A DNA stretch of 14,863 nucleotides from BP-133 sp040756995 (GCA_040756995.1 JBFLYK010000090.1:1-14863); one strand, 5' to 3'; shown: positions 6,457-13,326, counted from the first letter of the stretch. Program-made: numbers and translations. Notes: generated by a model not told the origin, from the sequence alone.

Positions 6457-8507
6457 GCGCCCTCTACGTGCTGCGGCGGGAGCTGCGGGGGATGCTGCGC
6501 CTTCCGCAGACCTACGCCATCGCCGCCGCCTACCTCCTGATCTCCGGCATCTTCTTCGTCAACATCCTGATCTCCACCGAGGTCGCCGACCTGGCGTCGT
6601 ACTACTCGAACATCGCCAACACGTTGCTGGTGCTCGTGCCGGTGGTGGCCATGCGGTCGTTCGCCGAGGAGCGGCGCACCGGCGCGCTCGACATCAGCCT
6701 CACGTGGCCGACGTCGCGCACCGGCCTCGTCCTCGGCAAGTTCGCCGCCAACACCCTCTTCGTCTGGAGCCTGGCCAGCGTCGTCTGGCTCTACTTCAGT
6801 CTGGTGGGGGGCATGGCCACCATCCAGATGAGCCGGACGGCCGGCGGCTGGATCGGGTTGCTGCTCATGGCCATGGCCTTCTCCGCCCTGGCCCTCATGG
6901 TCTCGGCCCGGGCGGCGTCGACCACCGCCGCCGCCTTCCTCGGCTTCGGGCTGCTGCTGTTCCTGTGGATCCTGGAGTACGCCCCGGGCTGGATCGGCGA
7001 CGGACTCCGCTCACTCGGGCCCGCCTCCCACTTCGAGGCCTTTCCCCGGGGTGTGCTCTACGGCGATGACGTCGCCTACTTCCTGGCCGTCACCGCCCTC
7101 GGCCTGGGGCTGGCCGTCTCGGCCCTCAACCGGGAGCGGCCGGGCCGCACCTCACGCTCGCTCATCCAGCGAGGCGCGGTGCTCGGCCTGGTACTCGGTC
7201 TGGGCGCCGGAGGAACGGCGCTGGCCGCCGACGTCGACGCCAAGGTCGATCTCACCGCCGACTCCACCAACACGCTGACCGACGCCACCCGCAAGGTGCT
7301 GGCCGAGGTCGACGCTCCGATCCGCCTGACCGGATTCGCCCAGCCGTTCAGCTCCGAAGAGGCGCAGTTCCGGGCACTGGTGAAGCAGTACCGCGCCGCC
7401 GGGGCCGACATCGCGATGGACCAGGTCGATCCCGACGTCCAGCCGGCTCGGGCCCGCTCGGCCGGCATCTCGCTCTACGGGGAGATCCTGGTCGAGATCG
7501 GCGACCGCCGCGAGGTCATCGACGGCCCCACGGAAGGAGCGCTCACCAGTGCGATCCACCGGCTGGGGGCGGCGGCCACCCGCCGGGCGTGCTTCACCGT
7601 GGGCCACGGGGAACGCAGCATCACCGACCGGTCGCGCCAGGGACTGTCCAGCGTCGCCGCCCAGCTGCAGTCCCGGCTGTTCTACGAAGTGAAGGCGGTG
7701 GCGCTCGCGGTGCCGGGCGCCCGGGAGGAGCTGGCGGGCTGCACGCTGGTCGTGGTGGCCGGACCGCTCGTCCCGTTCCTCCCCACGGAGCTCGCCCTGC
7801 TGGAGGAGTACGGCCGGTCGAACGGCCGCCTGGCCGTGCTGGTTGACGGCGGCGGCGGGCCGCGGGAGCAGCTCAACGCCCTGCTCGCCCCGTGGGGCGT
7901 CGGATACGGGCCGGGCGTGGTGGCCGATCTCAGTTCCCTGGCCGACGACCCGGGGTCGGTGGTGTCGTCGACCTATCCGTCGAGCAGTCCGGCCACGCTG
8001 CGCCTGCGGGAGCACAACCTGCCCATGGTGTTTGTGAACGCCGCGCCGGTGGCGGAGACCGCCGGAGCGGAGCACGACGGGCACGTCAGTCCGCTGGTGC
8101 TGTCGAGCGGCCAGAGCTGGCTGACGGCCACGCCGGGCGGGCCTCGGGCCGGTGCCGACGAGGGCCCGTTCACGCTGGCGGCGCTGGTCGACCACAGCCG
8201 GGTGACCGAGACCGGCGACGCGCCGCTGGCGATCAACCGGACGAGGGTGGGCGTCGTCGGCAGCGTCGAGGTCGCCGCCAACCGGGGCGTGGAGCTGTTG
8301 GGAAACGGCGATTTCATGCTGGCGCTGCTGCAATGGGTGGCCCGGGACGACGATCTGGTCGCCGCCGTGCGCCCTTCGACCGGCCTCTACAAGCTCGTGC
8401 TGACCGAGGGGCAGCGGAACCGGCTCATCCGTCAGGGCATCGTGTTACCCAGCCTGTTCGTGCTGCTGCCGCTGCCGCTGGCCATCCTGCGGCTCAAGCG
8501 GGGATGA
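6453..8507 (+). CDS. ABC-2 permease fused to GldG-like auxiliary domain
   Basis: 684 residues from the GTG at 6453, which overlaps the ATPase stop as GTGA. The frame is open further upstream to 6345, but that part lies within the ATPase gene. Residues 1-225 are an ABC-2 permease with about six membrane segments (near 20-41, 54-68, 98-119, 131-151, 156-175, 207-225). It carries the family's SFAEERRTGALDISLTWP (69-86), followed by a GKF segment. A further helix (241-259) leads to the extracytoplasmic domain, which opens with DLTADSTNTLTDATRKVL (266-283), the hallmark GldG start, and continues through a GATase-like alpha/beta fold (CFTVGHGERS). A final helix lies at the C-terminus (about IVLPSLFVLLPLPLAIL). 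In Bacteroidetes, GldF and GldG are separate proteins. Fused versions are known, but their role outside gliding is not. ABC partner upstream, DUF4340 protein downstream. Confidence 0.9.
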   Translation: MSALYVLRRELRGMLRLPQTYAIAAAYLLISGIFFVNILISTEVADLASYYSNIANTLLVLVPVVAMRSFAEERRTGALDISLTWPTSRTGLVLGKFAANTLFVWSLASVVWLYFSLVGGMATIQMSRTAGGWIGLLLMAMAFSALALMVSARAASTTAAAFLGFGLLLFLWILEYAPGWIGDGLRSLGPASHFEAFPRGVLYGDDVAYFLAVTALGLGLAVSALNRERPGRTSRSLIQRGAVLGLVLGLGAGGTALAADVDAKVDLTADSTNTLTDATRKVLAEVDAPIRLTGFAQPFSSEEAQFRALVKQYRAAGADIAMDQVDPDVQPARARSAGISLYGEILVEIGDRREVIDGPTEGALTSAIHRLGAAATRRACFTVGHGERSITDRSRQGLSSVAAQLQSRLFYEVKAVALAVPGAREELAGCTLVVVAGPLVPFLPTELALLEEYGRSNGRLAVLVDGGGGPREQLNALLAPWGVGYGPGVVADLSSLADDPGSVVSSTYPSSSPATLRLREHNLPMVFVNAAPVAETAGAEHDGHVSPLVLSSGQSWLTATPGGPRAGADEGPFTLAALVDHSRVTETGDAPLAINRTRVGVVGSVEVAANRGVELLGNGDFMLALLQWVARDDDLVAAVRPSTGLYKLVLTEGQRNRLIRQGIVLPSLFVLLPLPLAILRLKRG

Positions 8508-9160
8508 AGCCGTCCATCGCCCGGGCCTGGGCCTGGGCCCTCGCCGCCCTCGTCGTCCCCGGTGTCGTGGCGACCGCGGCCGCGCTCCGCCCGGACGGCG
8601 GTGAGCGTCAAGGCCCGCCGGCCCTGGCTGACGTCCCGGCGGCCAGGGTGCAACGCCTGGTGGTGGAGGCGGACGGGCGCCAGGTCGCACTGAGCCGGAC
8701 CGCAGACGGCTGGTCGGCCGACCCCGGCACACCGCCGGGATCGGCTCCGCTCCTCGCCGGCTCTGAACGGCAACTGTTCCCGATGCTCGGCTACCGCGTG
8801 CTGGAGGCCGATGCGACCGACCCGCAGTACGGGCTGGCCGACCCCGCGGCGGTCCTGCAGCTCCAGGACCGGGACGGCCGGCAGATCGGCATCCGGCTCG
8901 GAGCGGCCAGTTTCAGCGGCGCCGGCTTCTACGCCCGGGACGACGGCGACGCCGGTCGGGTCTACCTCGTTCCCCGCAACACGGTCGATCTGCTGCGTTC
9001 GCTGACGACGGGGGAGCGGACGAGCTCGGCCGATCCGTTGCAGGATCGGGCCGGCCGGTACGAAGCGGAGCGCGACGAGACCGGACGGGAAAAGGAGGTT
9101 CCCGTCTACCTGCGCCAGGTGCTCGAGCGGGGTGGCCGGATGCCGCCGCCGGAGCCGTGA
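8504..9160 (+). CDS. Membrane-anchored DUF4340-like protein
   Basis: 218 residues. The ATG at 8504 overlaps the fusion permease's stop as ATGA, and in-frame sequence upstream belongs to that gene's shadow. An N-terminal hydrophobic segment (about 9-27) acts as an uncleaved anchor or signal. The rest is extracytoplasmic and matches the DUF4340 pattern: VQRLVVEADGRQVALSR (49-65), GYRVLEADATDPQYGLADPAAVLQL (96-120), then IGIRLGAASFSGAGFYAR (128-145) and VYLVPRNTVDLL (153-164). DUF4340 proteins often follow GldG-type genes in many phyla, so the neighbour supports the call. At 218 residues it is short; many members carry a second copy of the repeat, and here one repeat is visible. The C-terminus is charged, then Pro-rich. 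The biochemical function of the family is unknown; a structural part of the ABC assembly is likely. Confidence 0.85.
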   Translation: MKPSIARAWAWALAALVVPGVVATAAALRPDGGERQGPPALADVPAARVQRLVVEADGRQVALSRTADGWSADPGTPPGSAPLLAGSERQLFPMLGYRVLEADATDPQYGLADPAAVLQLQDRDGRQIGIRLGAASFSGAGFYARDDGDAGRVYLVPRNTVDLLRSLTTGERTSSADPLQDRAGRYEAERDETGREKEVPVYLRQVLERGGRMPPPEP

Positions 9161-9648
9161 GTTCCAGGCCCCGGCCGCTGGTGCTGCTGGTCGTCGCCGC
9201 CGCGCTGGCCGGCGGCTGCTCCGACCGCCGCTCGGCTCCCGATGTGGCCGCCGTCGTGGAGGGGACGAAGATCGCCGCCGCCCAGACGGAGGCCCTGCTC
9301 GAAACCCACGTCCGCAACGAGTTGGCCAAGGCCGGTTCCGGTCGGATCGACGGTGACCGCAAACAGACCCTCACCCACTTCGTCCTGCTGTACCAGATCA
9401 AGCACGCCCTGCTCCGCCATCTGGCCAAGGGCATGCACGTCTCCGTCGAGACGACGAACGGCTCGAGCCCCGAAGCCGAAGCCGGCCGGTTGAGCCAGGC
9501 CATGGCGGAGCGCCTCTTCCCCGACGTCGCCGAGGAGCAGCGCCAGGGGCGGTTCCTGGAATGGTTCGACGAGCAGCTGCGGGCGGCCGAGGTCCGGGTC
9601 GACGGGCACTTCGGCCGGTGGGACTCCGGGCGCGGTGTGGTGCAGTGA
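9157..9648 (+). CDS. Lipoprotein with SurA-N-like segment, no isomerase domain
   Basis: 163 residues; the GTG at 9157 overlaps the DUF4340 gene by four bases. A lipoprotein signal is clear: SSRPRPLVLLVVAAALAGGC, with LAGGC lipobox and Cys21 as lipidation site. After it, VAAVVEGTKIAAAQTEALLETHV (about 30-52) matches the start of SurA_N/trigger-type chaperone domains (vaavVNG..I....). A helical part with LLRHLAKGMHVSVE follows, and the C-terminus reads VRVDGHFGRWDSGRGVV, a pattern recalled from actinobacterial SurA-N lipoproteins (V.V.prfG.wd). No PpiC-type parvulin domain is present, so it would be a chaperone or holdase at the outer face of the membrane, not an isomerase. In this cluster it could help fold the extracytoplasmic domains of its neighbours; that is inference. 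Confidence 0.8.
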   Translation: MSSRPRPLVLLVVAAALAGGCSDRRSAPDVAAVVEGTKIAAAQTEALLETHVRNELAKAGSGRIDGDRKQTLTHFVLLYQIKHALLRHLAKGMHVSVETTNGSSPEAEAGRLSQAMAERLFPDVAEEQRQGRFLEWFDEQLRAAEVRVDGHFGRWDSGRGVVQ

Positions 9649-10646
9649 ACCGGTGGCGGTGGATCGTTCCGGTGCTGGCCCTGGTGCCGGGCGTGGCCGC
9701 CGCGCCCGCCGCCGCCCCGGCGGTTCCCGCCCTCGACATCCGGCTCGAGCGGGATCCGCGGCCCGGCGCCCTGTCGAGCGCGCTGGCCGTGAATCTGAAG
9801 GTGACCGTCACCGAGCGGGACACCGGCGCCGTCCCGGCCGACGACTTCGAGGTCTACGCCTTCGCCGAGCCGGCGGCCGGACCGGCGACCGAGATCTTCC
9901 CCTGCGCCCAGGAACACGACAACAGCCCCGAAGTGCCCCGGGGCATCTACCTCTGCACGGTCCTGGTCAACCACGGGGGACGGTGGCGGTTCCACAGCGT
10001 GGTCAACCAGCTCCGGGCCGACCCGGCGGGCCAGCCGGTGGCGGTCGGCCGAACGGCGCAGGACTTCGACATCCACACGGCGGAGGTCGCGCCCCGGATC
10101 GACGCCAACCGGATCGAGGGCCGCCTCATGGAGGTGGCGCTGCTGTGGGGCCATGCCGCCGCCGCCGGAGTATGGCTGGTGGCCGCGGCGTCGCTGGCGC
10201 TCCTGGCCCTGCCGGCCCTGCGCCGGCGACTGTCGACGTTCGGGCTGCATCGCCTCGAGGACCGGTTCGACGTGCTGACCAAGGCGTTGTGGACGGCGAC
10301 GGCAGTGCTCCTCGCCAGCGGCACGTACCTCCTGGCGAACCAGACGGCCTACGACACGCCGTTCTCGTCGGCCGGCCTCGACGCCGTCTTCCGGCTGCCC
10401 TACGGCAAGCCGTACTTCCTGGCCCTGGGCGTCAAGCTGGCGGTCTACGCGGTGATGCTGGCGGCCAGCTTCGTGCTGCTGCGGGAGGCCCGCCGGCAAT
10501 TGCGCGCCGGTGCGGTGGTCGTCGTGCCGGCCAGCGTCCGCCTCGGCGCCACGGCGATGGTCGGAGGCACGGTCGTCCTCTCGCTCTCCATCACGCTGCT
10601 CAAGTACTTCCACGAGCTGATCGAAGCGACCCGGGCGGTGCTGTGA
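9645..10646 (+). CDS. CopD-like membrane protein with N-terminal extracytoplasmic domain
   Basis: 333 residues from the GTG at 9645 (GTGA overlap with the lipoprotein stop; the frame stays open to 9561 but inside the previous gene). A signal peptide (about 1-22) is followed by a beta-rich extracytoplasmic domain (about 28-155) with Cys87 and Cys104, which may pair, and several His (91, 110, 117, 144). Four membrane helices follow near 164-190, 211-231, 257-279 and 300-320. The first carries His170 in LLWGHAAAAGVWL, and the second includes the SGTYLL segment; both recall the copper-resistance D (CopD, PF05425) fold, whose first helix has a conserved His/Trp pattern. CopD proteins are thought to move copper across the inner membrane together with CopC-like proteins. 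The next gene encodes such a small exported protein, which supports the call. Metal specificity is inferred. Confidence 0.78.
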   Translation: MNRWRWIVPVLALVPGVAAAPAAAPAVPALDIRLERDPRPGALSSALAVNLKVTVTERDTGAVPADDFEVYAFAEPAAGPATEIFPCAQEHDNSPEVPRGIYLCTVLVNHGGRWRFHSVVNQLRADPAGQPVAVGRTAQDFDIHTAEVAPRIDANRIEGRLMEVALLWGHAAAAGVWLVAAASLALLALPALRRRLSTFGLHRLEDRFDVLTKALWTATAVLLASGTYLLANQTAYDTPFSSAGLDAVFRLPYGKPYFLALGVKLAVYAVMLAASFVLLREARRQLRAGAVVVVPASVRLGATAMVGGTVVLSLSITLLKYFHELIEATRAVL

Positions 10647-11197
10647 GGCGGCGGGCTCGGGGGGCGGTCGCCGGGCTGGTGGCGCTCGTCCTGTCGGCCG
10701 GGCCGGCCGGGGCGCACTCCGGTGGTCGGGCCCAGCTCTACGTCGACTCGGTCCGCCTCGAGCCGCAGGCCGGAGGCTGGCGAGCCGAGCTGGTCGTGCG
10801 GGACGCCGACTCCGGTCAGCCGGAGCCCGGTGTCGGGGTGGAGCTCGCCGCCAACCGGGGAGCGGGGGAGCCGCTCGGACCGGTGGCCCTCACCGATCCC
10901 GACGGCGACGGCCGCTACAGCGCCCTGGTGCCGCTGGCCGACGGTCCGTGGACGATCACCGTCAGGGCCGAGGAGATCCCCGGCGGGCCCCGAGCCCTCC
11001 CCTTCAGCCGGACGTGGTCGGCGACCGTGCAGGCCGGGCGGGCCATCGACGTGGGCGGCGCAGGATCGCGGACGGCCGATCACGGCGGCGGCCACGGGCC
11101 CGCCGTCCCGCTGGGGCTCAGCCTCGGCGCCGCCTTCGCCCTGCTCGTGGGCTTCAGTCGATTCCGCCCGCTGCGGCCCGCCGGACGTCCTCGGTGA
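10643..11197 (+). CDS. Small exported YtkA/FixH/CopC-like protein with predicted His N-terminus
   Basis: 184 residues; the GTG at 10643 overlaps the CopD-like gene by four bases. The signal peptide is Arg-rich (MRRRARGAV) with hydrophobic core 8-19 and a cleavage site PAGA|HSGG after residue 24, so the mature protein would begin with His25. An N-terminal His that binds Cu(II) with its amino group is known in CopC proteins. Residues 31-130 form one immunoglobulin-like domain with the YtkA/FixH pattern: VRDADSGQPEPGVGVEL (52-68), DPDGDGRYSALVPLADGPWTITVRA (85-109). A His-rich patch HGGGHG (147-152) precedes a single helix (about 154-171) and an Arg-rich C-terminus, giving an N-out anchor. Last gene of the run; its 3' end overlaps the convergent flavoprotein gene by 44 bases. 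Copper binding is inference. Confidence 0.75.
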   Translation: MRRRARGAVAGLVALVLSAGPAGAHSGGRAQLYVDSVRLEPQAGGWRAELVVRDADSGQPEPGVGVELAANRGAGEPLGPVALTDPDGDGRYSALVPLADGPWTITVRAEEIPGGPRALPFSRTWSATVQAGRAIDVGGAGSRTADHGGGHGPAVPLGLSLGAAFALLVGFSRFRPLRPAGRPR

Positions 11198-12092
11198 CCA
11201 GGTCGGCATTGATGTGGGTCGCCGCCGTCGCCCCGGCCGCCGCCGCCACGATGACCTGAGCCGACAGGTCGGTCACATTGCCGGCCGCCCACACCCCGGG
11301 CACGTTCGTCCGTCCGGTCGCGTCGGCGGCCACCCGCCAGCCGATCCCCGGCCCCTGCTCGACGACCTCGACGCCGAGCGACTCCAGCACCTCCGAGCGG
11401 GCCACGAACCGGGGAGCGACGACGACCACCTGCCGGGGGATCGACCGGCCATCGGCGAGGCGCACACCGGTCAGCCGGCCGTCGACGATCTCGAGCGACG
11501 ACACCGCGCCGTCGACGACCGGGATCCGGCGCGCCGCCAGATCGGCCCGCTGGTCGTCCGACGGCGGGTGCGTGTGGCCGAAGAACACGACGTCGGCGGA
11601 GAGCTGACGGAACAACAGGGCCTGGTGGGTCGACAGGGGCCCGGAGCCGAGCACGCCGATCGCCTGGTCTCGCACCTCCCAGCCATGGCAGTACGGGCAG
11701 TGGATCACCTGATCGCCCCACAGCTCCCGGACTCCGGGCACCGCCGGCAGTTCGTCGACGAGCCCGGTCGTGACGAGCAGGCGGCGGGCCGACACGACGG
11801 CGCCGTCCGCCAGCGTCAGGTCGAACCGGCCGTCGCCGGCCTTCACCGTGACGACCGACCCATCGACGAGTCGGGCTCCGTACCGCTCGACCTCGGCCCG
11901 CCCGGCGGCCAGCAGCTCCCCGGGCGGCGTGCCGTCCCGGGTCAAGAACCCGTGCATGGCCGTCGCCGGCCGGTTGCGGGGCTCGCCGGCATCGACCACC
12001 ACCACCGATCGGCGGGACCGGGCCAGCATCAGCGCCCCGCTGAGGCCGGCGGGCCCGCCGCCGATGACCGCCACGTCCTTGAGATCGTCCAT
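11154..12092 (-). CDS. Thioredoxin-reductase-like FAD/NAD(P) oxidoreductase with CPYC motif
   Basis: 312 residues on the minus strand, starting at the ATG at 12092-12090; an upstream extension to 12170 would run across the promoter region and adds nothing conserved. It has the FAD-binding GGGPAG (11-16) with DAG at the end of the next strand (34-36), the middle TTG (108-110), a CPYC redox pair (132-135) in HCPYCHGWEV, a second dinucleotide motif GVLGSGP (146-152) and a C-terminal VPGVWAAGNVTD (265-276), where classical enzymes have GD instead of GN. The CPYCHGWE form marks an actinobacterial branch related to, but distinct from, thioredoxin reductases (usually CA.C). It probably reduces a small disulfide or thiol carrier using NAD(P)H, in the cytoplasm. 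Divergent from the XRE-cupin regulator. Partner and exact substrate are unknown. Confidence 0.9.
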   Translation of the reverse strand: MDDLKDVAVIGGGPAGLSGALMLARSRRSVVVVDAGEPRNRPATAMHGFLTRDGTPPGELLAAGRAEVERYGARLVDGSVVTVKAGDGRFDLTLADGAVVSARRLLVTTGLVDELPAVPGVRELWGDQVIHCPYCHGWEVRDQAIGVLGSGPLSTHQALLFRQLSADVVFFGHTHPPSDDQRADLAARRIPVVDGAVSSLEIVDGRLTGVRLADGRSIPRQVVVVAPRFVARSEVLESLGVEVVEQGPGIGWRVAADATGRTNVPGVWAAGNVTDLSAQVIVAAAAGATAATHINADLVTEDVRRAAAGGID

Positions 12093-12098
12093 GGAGTC

Positions 12099-12104
12099 AC
12101 CGTA
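12099..12104 (-). promoter_or_regulatory. Candidate -10 box for the flavoprotein gene, leaderless
   Basis: On the minus strand TACGGT (TAnnnT form) lies six bases before the ATG at 12092, so transcription could begin at or near the start codon. No clear Shine-Dalgarno is seen. A clear -35 is not visible, so this is a weak-to-moderate call. Confidence 0.4.
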
Positions 12105-12126
12105 CCGGCGCCCTTCGCTCGGAGCA

Positions 12127-12132
12127 TATGAT
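12127..12132 (+). promoter_or_regulatory. Candidate -10 box for the XRE-cupin gene, leaderless
   Basis: TATGAT differs from the TATAAT consensus at one position and ends seven bases before the ATG at 12140. That is the spacing at which transcription begins on the start codon itself, as in many actinobacterial leaderless genes. If so, the upstream ATG at 12128 lies inside the promoter and is not the start. GGAG at 12121-12124 is badly spaced for either ATG (3 or 15 bases). Confidence 0.5.
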
Positions 12133-12139
12133 CTTGCCG

Positions 12140-12712
12140 ATGACGCAAGAAGATCTGGAGGCGGTGACACGCCGGCGGCTCCGGAGCCTGCGGCTGGCCC
12201 GGGGATGGTCGCTCGACGAACTGGCCAAACGGGCCCACATCGGAGCGTCCACCATCAGCCGGATCGAGACCGGCCACCGCCGCATCGCCCTCGACCAGCT
12301 CGTCACGCTGGCCCGGGCACTGGGCACCACCGTCGACGAGCTGCTCGACGAGCGGCCGGACGACGACGTGGTGATCAAGCCGGCCCGCGAGGTGGTCGAC
12401 GGCGTGACCCACTGGCTGCTCACCCGCCCCGATGACCCGCTGGGTCGCATCGTGACCAAGACCCGCTTTCCCGGCCGGCGCAAGCTGACGCCCCGGGTCC
12501 ATCCCGGCCGGGAGTGGCTCTACGTCCTGCACGGCACCGCCCGGCTGCTGCTCGGTGACCGGGAACACCTCGTCCAGGCCGGGGAAGCGGCGGAGTTCGA
12601 CACGATGGTGCCCCACCTGATCATGGGCCACGGAGGGCCGGTCGAGGTCCTGTCGATCTTCGACCGCCACGGCGAACGGGCCCACCTCCAACCGACTCGA
12701 CCGCCGCGCTGA
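12140..12712 (+). CDS. XRE-family transcriptional regulator with cupin domain
   Basis: 190 residues from the ATG at 12140, chosen because a -10-like box ends seven bases upstream; starting at 12128 would add four residues. Residues 11-70 form a lambda-repressor-like helix-turn-helix (LRSLRLARGWSLDELAKRAHI, then GASTISRIETGHRRIALDQL), including the typical IS.IE recognition-helix sequence. Residues 114-176 form a cupin barrel: RVHPGREWLYVLHGTARLLLGD with His121 and Glu125, and His159 in VPHLIMGHGG, possible metal or ligand contacts. Such proteins sense a small molecule or redox-linked signal through the cupin and bind DNA as dimers. It is divergent from the CPYC flavoprotein gene with a 47-base gap, so it probably controls that gene and itself; the ligand is unknown. 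Confidence 0.92.
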   Translation: MTQEDLEAVTRRRLRSLRLARGWSLDELAKRAHIGASTISRIETGHRRIALDQLVTLARALGTTVDELLDERPDDDVVIKPAREVVDGVTHWLLTRPDDPLGRIVTKTRFPGRRKLTPRVHPGREWLYVLHGTARLLLGDREHLVQAGEAAEFDTMVPHLIMGHGGPVEVLSIFDRHGERAHLQPTRPPR

Positions 12713-12719
12713 GCTGGGT

Positions 12720-12725
12720 TAGCGT
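12720..12725 (+). promoter_or_regulatory. Candidate -10 box for the Gly/Trp-rich protein gene
   Basis: TAGCGT (TAnnnT form, in the local context GGTTAGCGTTT) lies in the 44-base gap after the XRE-cupin gene, one of the few AT-richer spots in this region. It would give a transcript start near 12732 and a leader of about 25 bases containing the ribosome site at 12746-12751. No good -35 is visible. Confidence 0.3.
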
Positions 12726-12745
12726 TTCCCTGCCGGGCCCGAAGC

Positions 12746-12751
12746 GAGAGG
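12746..12751 (+). promoter_or_regulatory. Ribosome binding site deciding the 12757 start
   Basis: GAGAGG is placed five bases before the ATG at 12757, and the codons after it encode Arg-Arg and a hydrophobic signal core. This supports reading this frame through the region, rather than the other two forward frames that also happen to be open. Confidence 0.55.
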
Positions 12752-12756
12752 CAGTC

Positions 12757-13326
12757 ATGGTGAGACGGCTCTTCGTCCCGGTCCTTCTTGCGGCGCTGAC
12801 CCTCGGGGTGGCGCCCGCTCCGGCCTTCGGTTTCCACGGACGCGACGGCCGGGCCTGGTCCGGTGACCATTTCCGCTGCATGTACCGCTGCGACGACCGC
12901 GGCGACTCCTTCCGGCCCCCGCCCCGCCGTCCCCCTTGGGAGTCCTGGACCCGTCCCCGTCACCGGCCTCCGGCGAGACCGAGCCGGCACCGCCAGGACT
13001 GCTGGCTGTTCTGCGGCCCCGGCGGCCGGGACCAGCGTGGATCGGATCACGGCGGCTGGAACGACGGGGGCTGGGGCCAGCGGGGCTGGGATCGTGGCTG
13101 GGACCACGGCGGCTGGAACGACGGCGGCTGGGGCCACAGCCGCTGGTCCGGCCGCCACCGGTGGTGCGGTCCCGGCTCCTGGCACCGGCCCGGCCGCTCC
13201 TGCTGGCACGGTGGCCACCGCTGGCACGACCACGACCGCTACGACCGGCCGCACCGGGACCGCGGGCGCGACCACTCCGGCGGCTACAACGCCCACCGCC
13301 GTCACCCCCGCGGCCGCGACTTCTGA
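12757..13326 (+). CDS. Secreted Gly/Trp/His/Arg-rich repeat protein
   Basis: 189 residues. A signal peptide (MVRRLFVPVLLAALTLGVAPAPAFG) is followed by a mature part extremely rich in Gly, Trp, His, Arg and Asp. It includes Pro/Arg-rich residues 51-80 and a near-perfect duplication of DHGGWNDGGWG at 97-107 and 116-126. Six cysteines occur as two C...C pairs (41/45 CMYRC and 82/86 CWLFC) plus Cys137 and Cys149, so disulfides or metal binding are possible. Nearly every codon ends in G or C, as expected for a real gene here. No known fold is recognised. Composition resembles structural or metal-binding wall proteins, but that is only an analogy. The other two forward frames are also open across 12936-13326 but lack a start signal and look like composition shadows. 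Because the protein is low-complexity, its reality is somewhat less sure than that of its neighbours. Confidence 0.65.
   Translation: MVRRLFVPVLLAALTLGVAPAPAFGFHGRDGRAWSGDHFRCMYRCDDRGDSFRPPPRRPPWESWTRPRHRPPARPSRHRQDCWLFCGPGGRDQRGSDHGGWNDGGWGQRGWDRGWDHGGWNDGGWGHSRWSGRHRWCGPGSWHRPGRSCWHGGHRWHDHDRYDRPHRDRGRDHSGGYNAHRRHPRGRDF
13045..13137 (+). repeat. Duplicated 36-base coding unit in the secreted repeat protein
   Basis: Bases 13045-13080 and 13102-13137 are two copies of one 36-base unit. They differ at three bases (GAT/GAC, GGG/GGC, final CAG/CAC); the first two are silent and the last changes Gln to His. The copies encode DHGGWNDGGWG plus one residue and are separated by 21 bases encoding another short RGWDRGW segment. 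This suggests growth by in-frame duplication. Confidence 0.75.

Noticed and set aside
7152..8333. 393-residue minus-strand open frame
   Set aside because: Antisense to the permease-GldG fusion, whose GldG motif and membrane helices are clear.
8913..10613. 566-residue minus-strand open frame
   Set aside because: Opposite well-supported lipoprotein and CopD-like genes; low-complexity Arg/Pro/Ser product, no motif or ribosome site.
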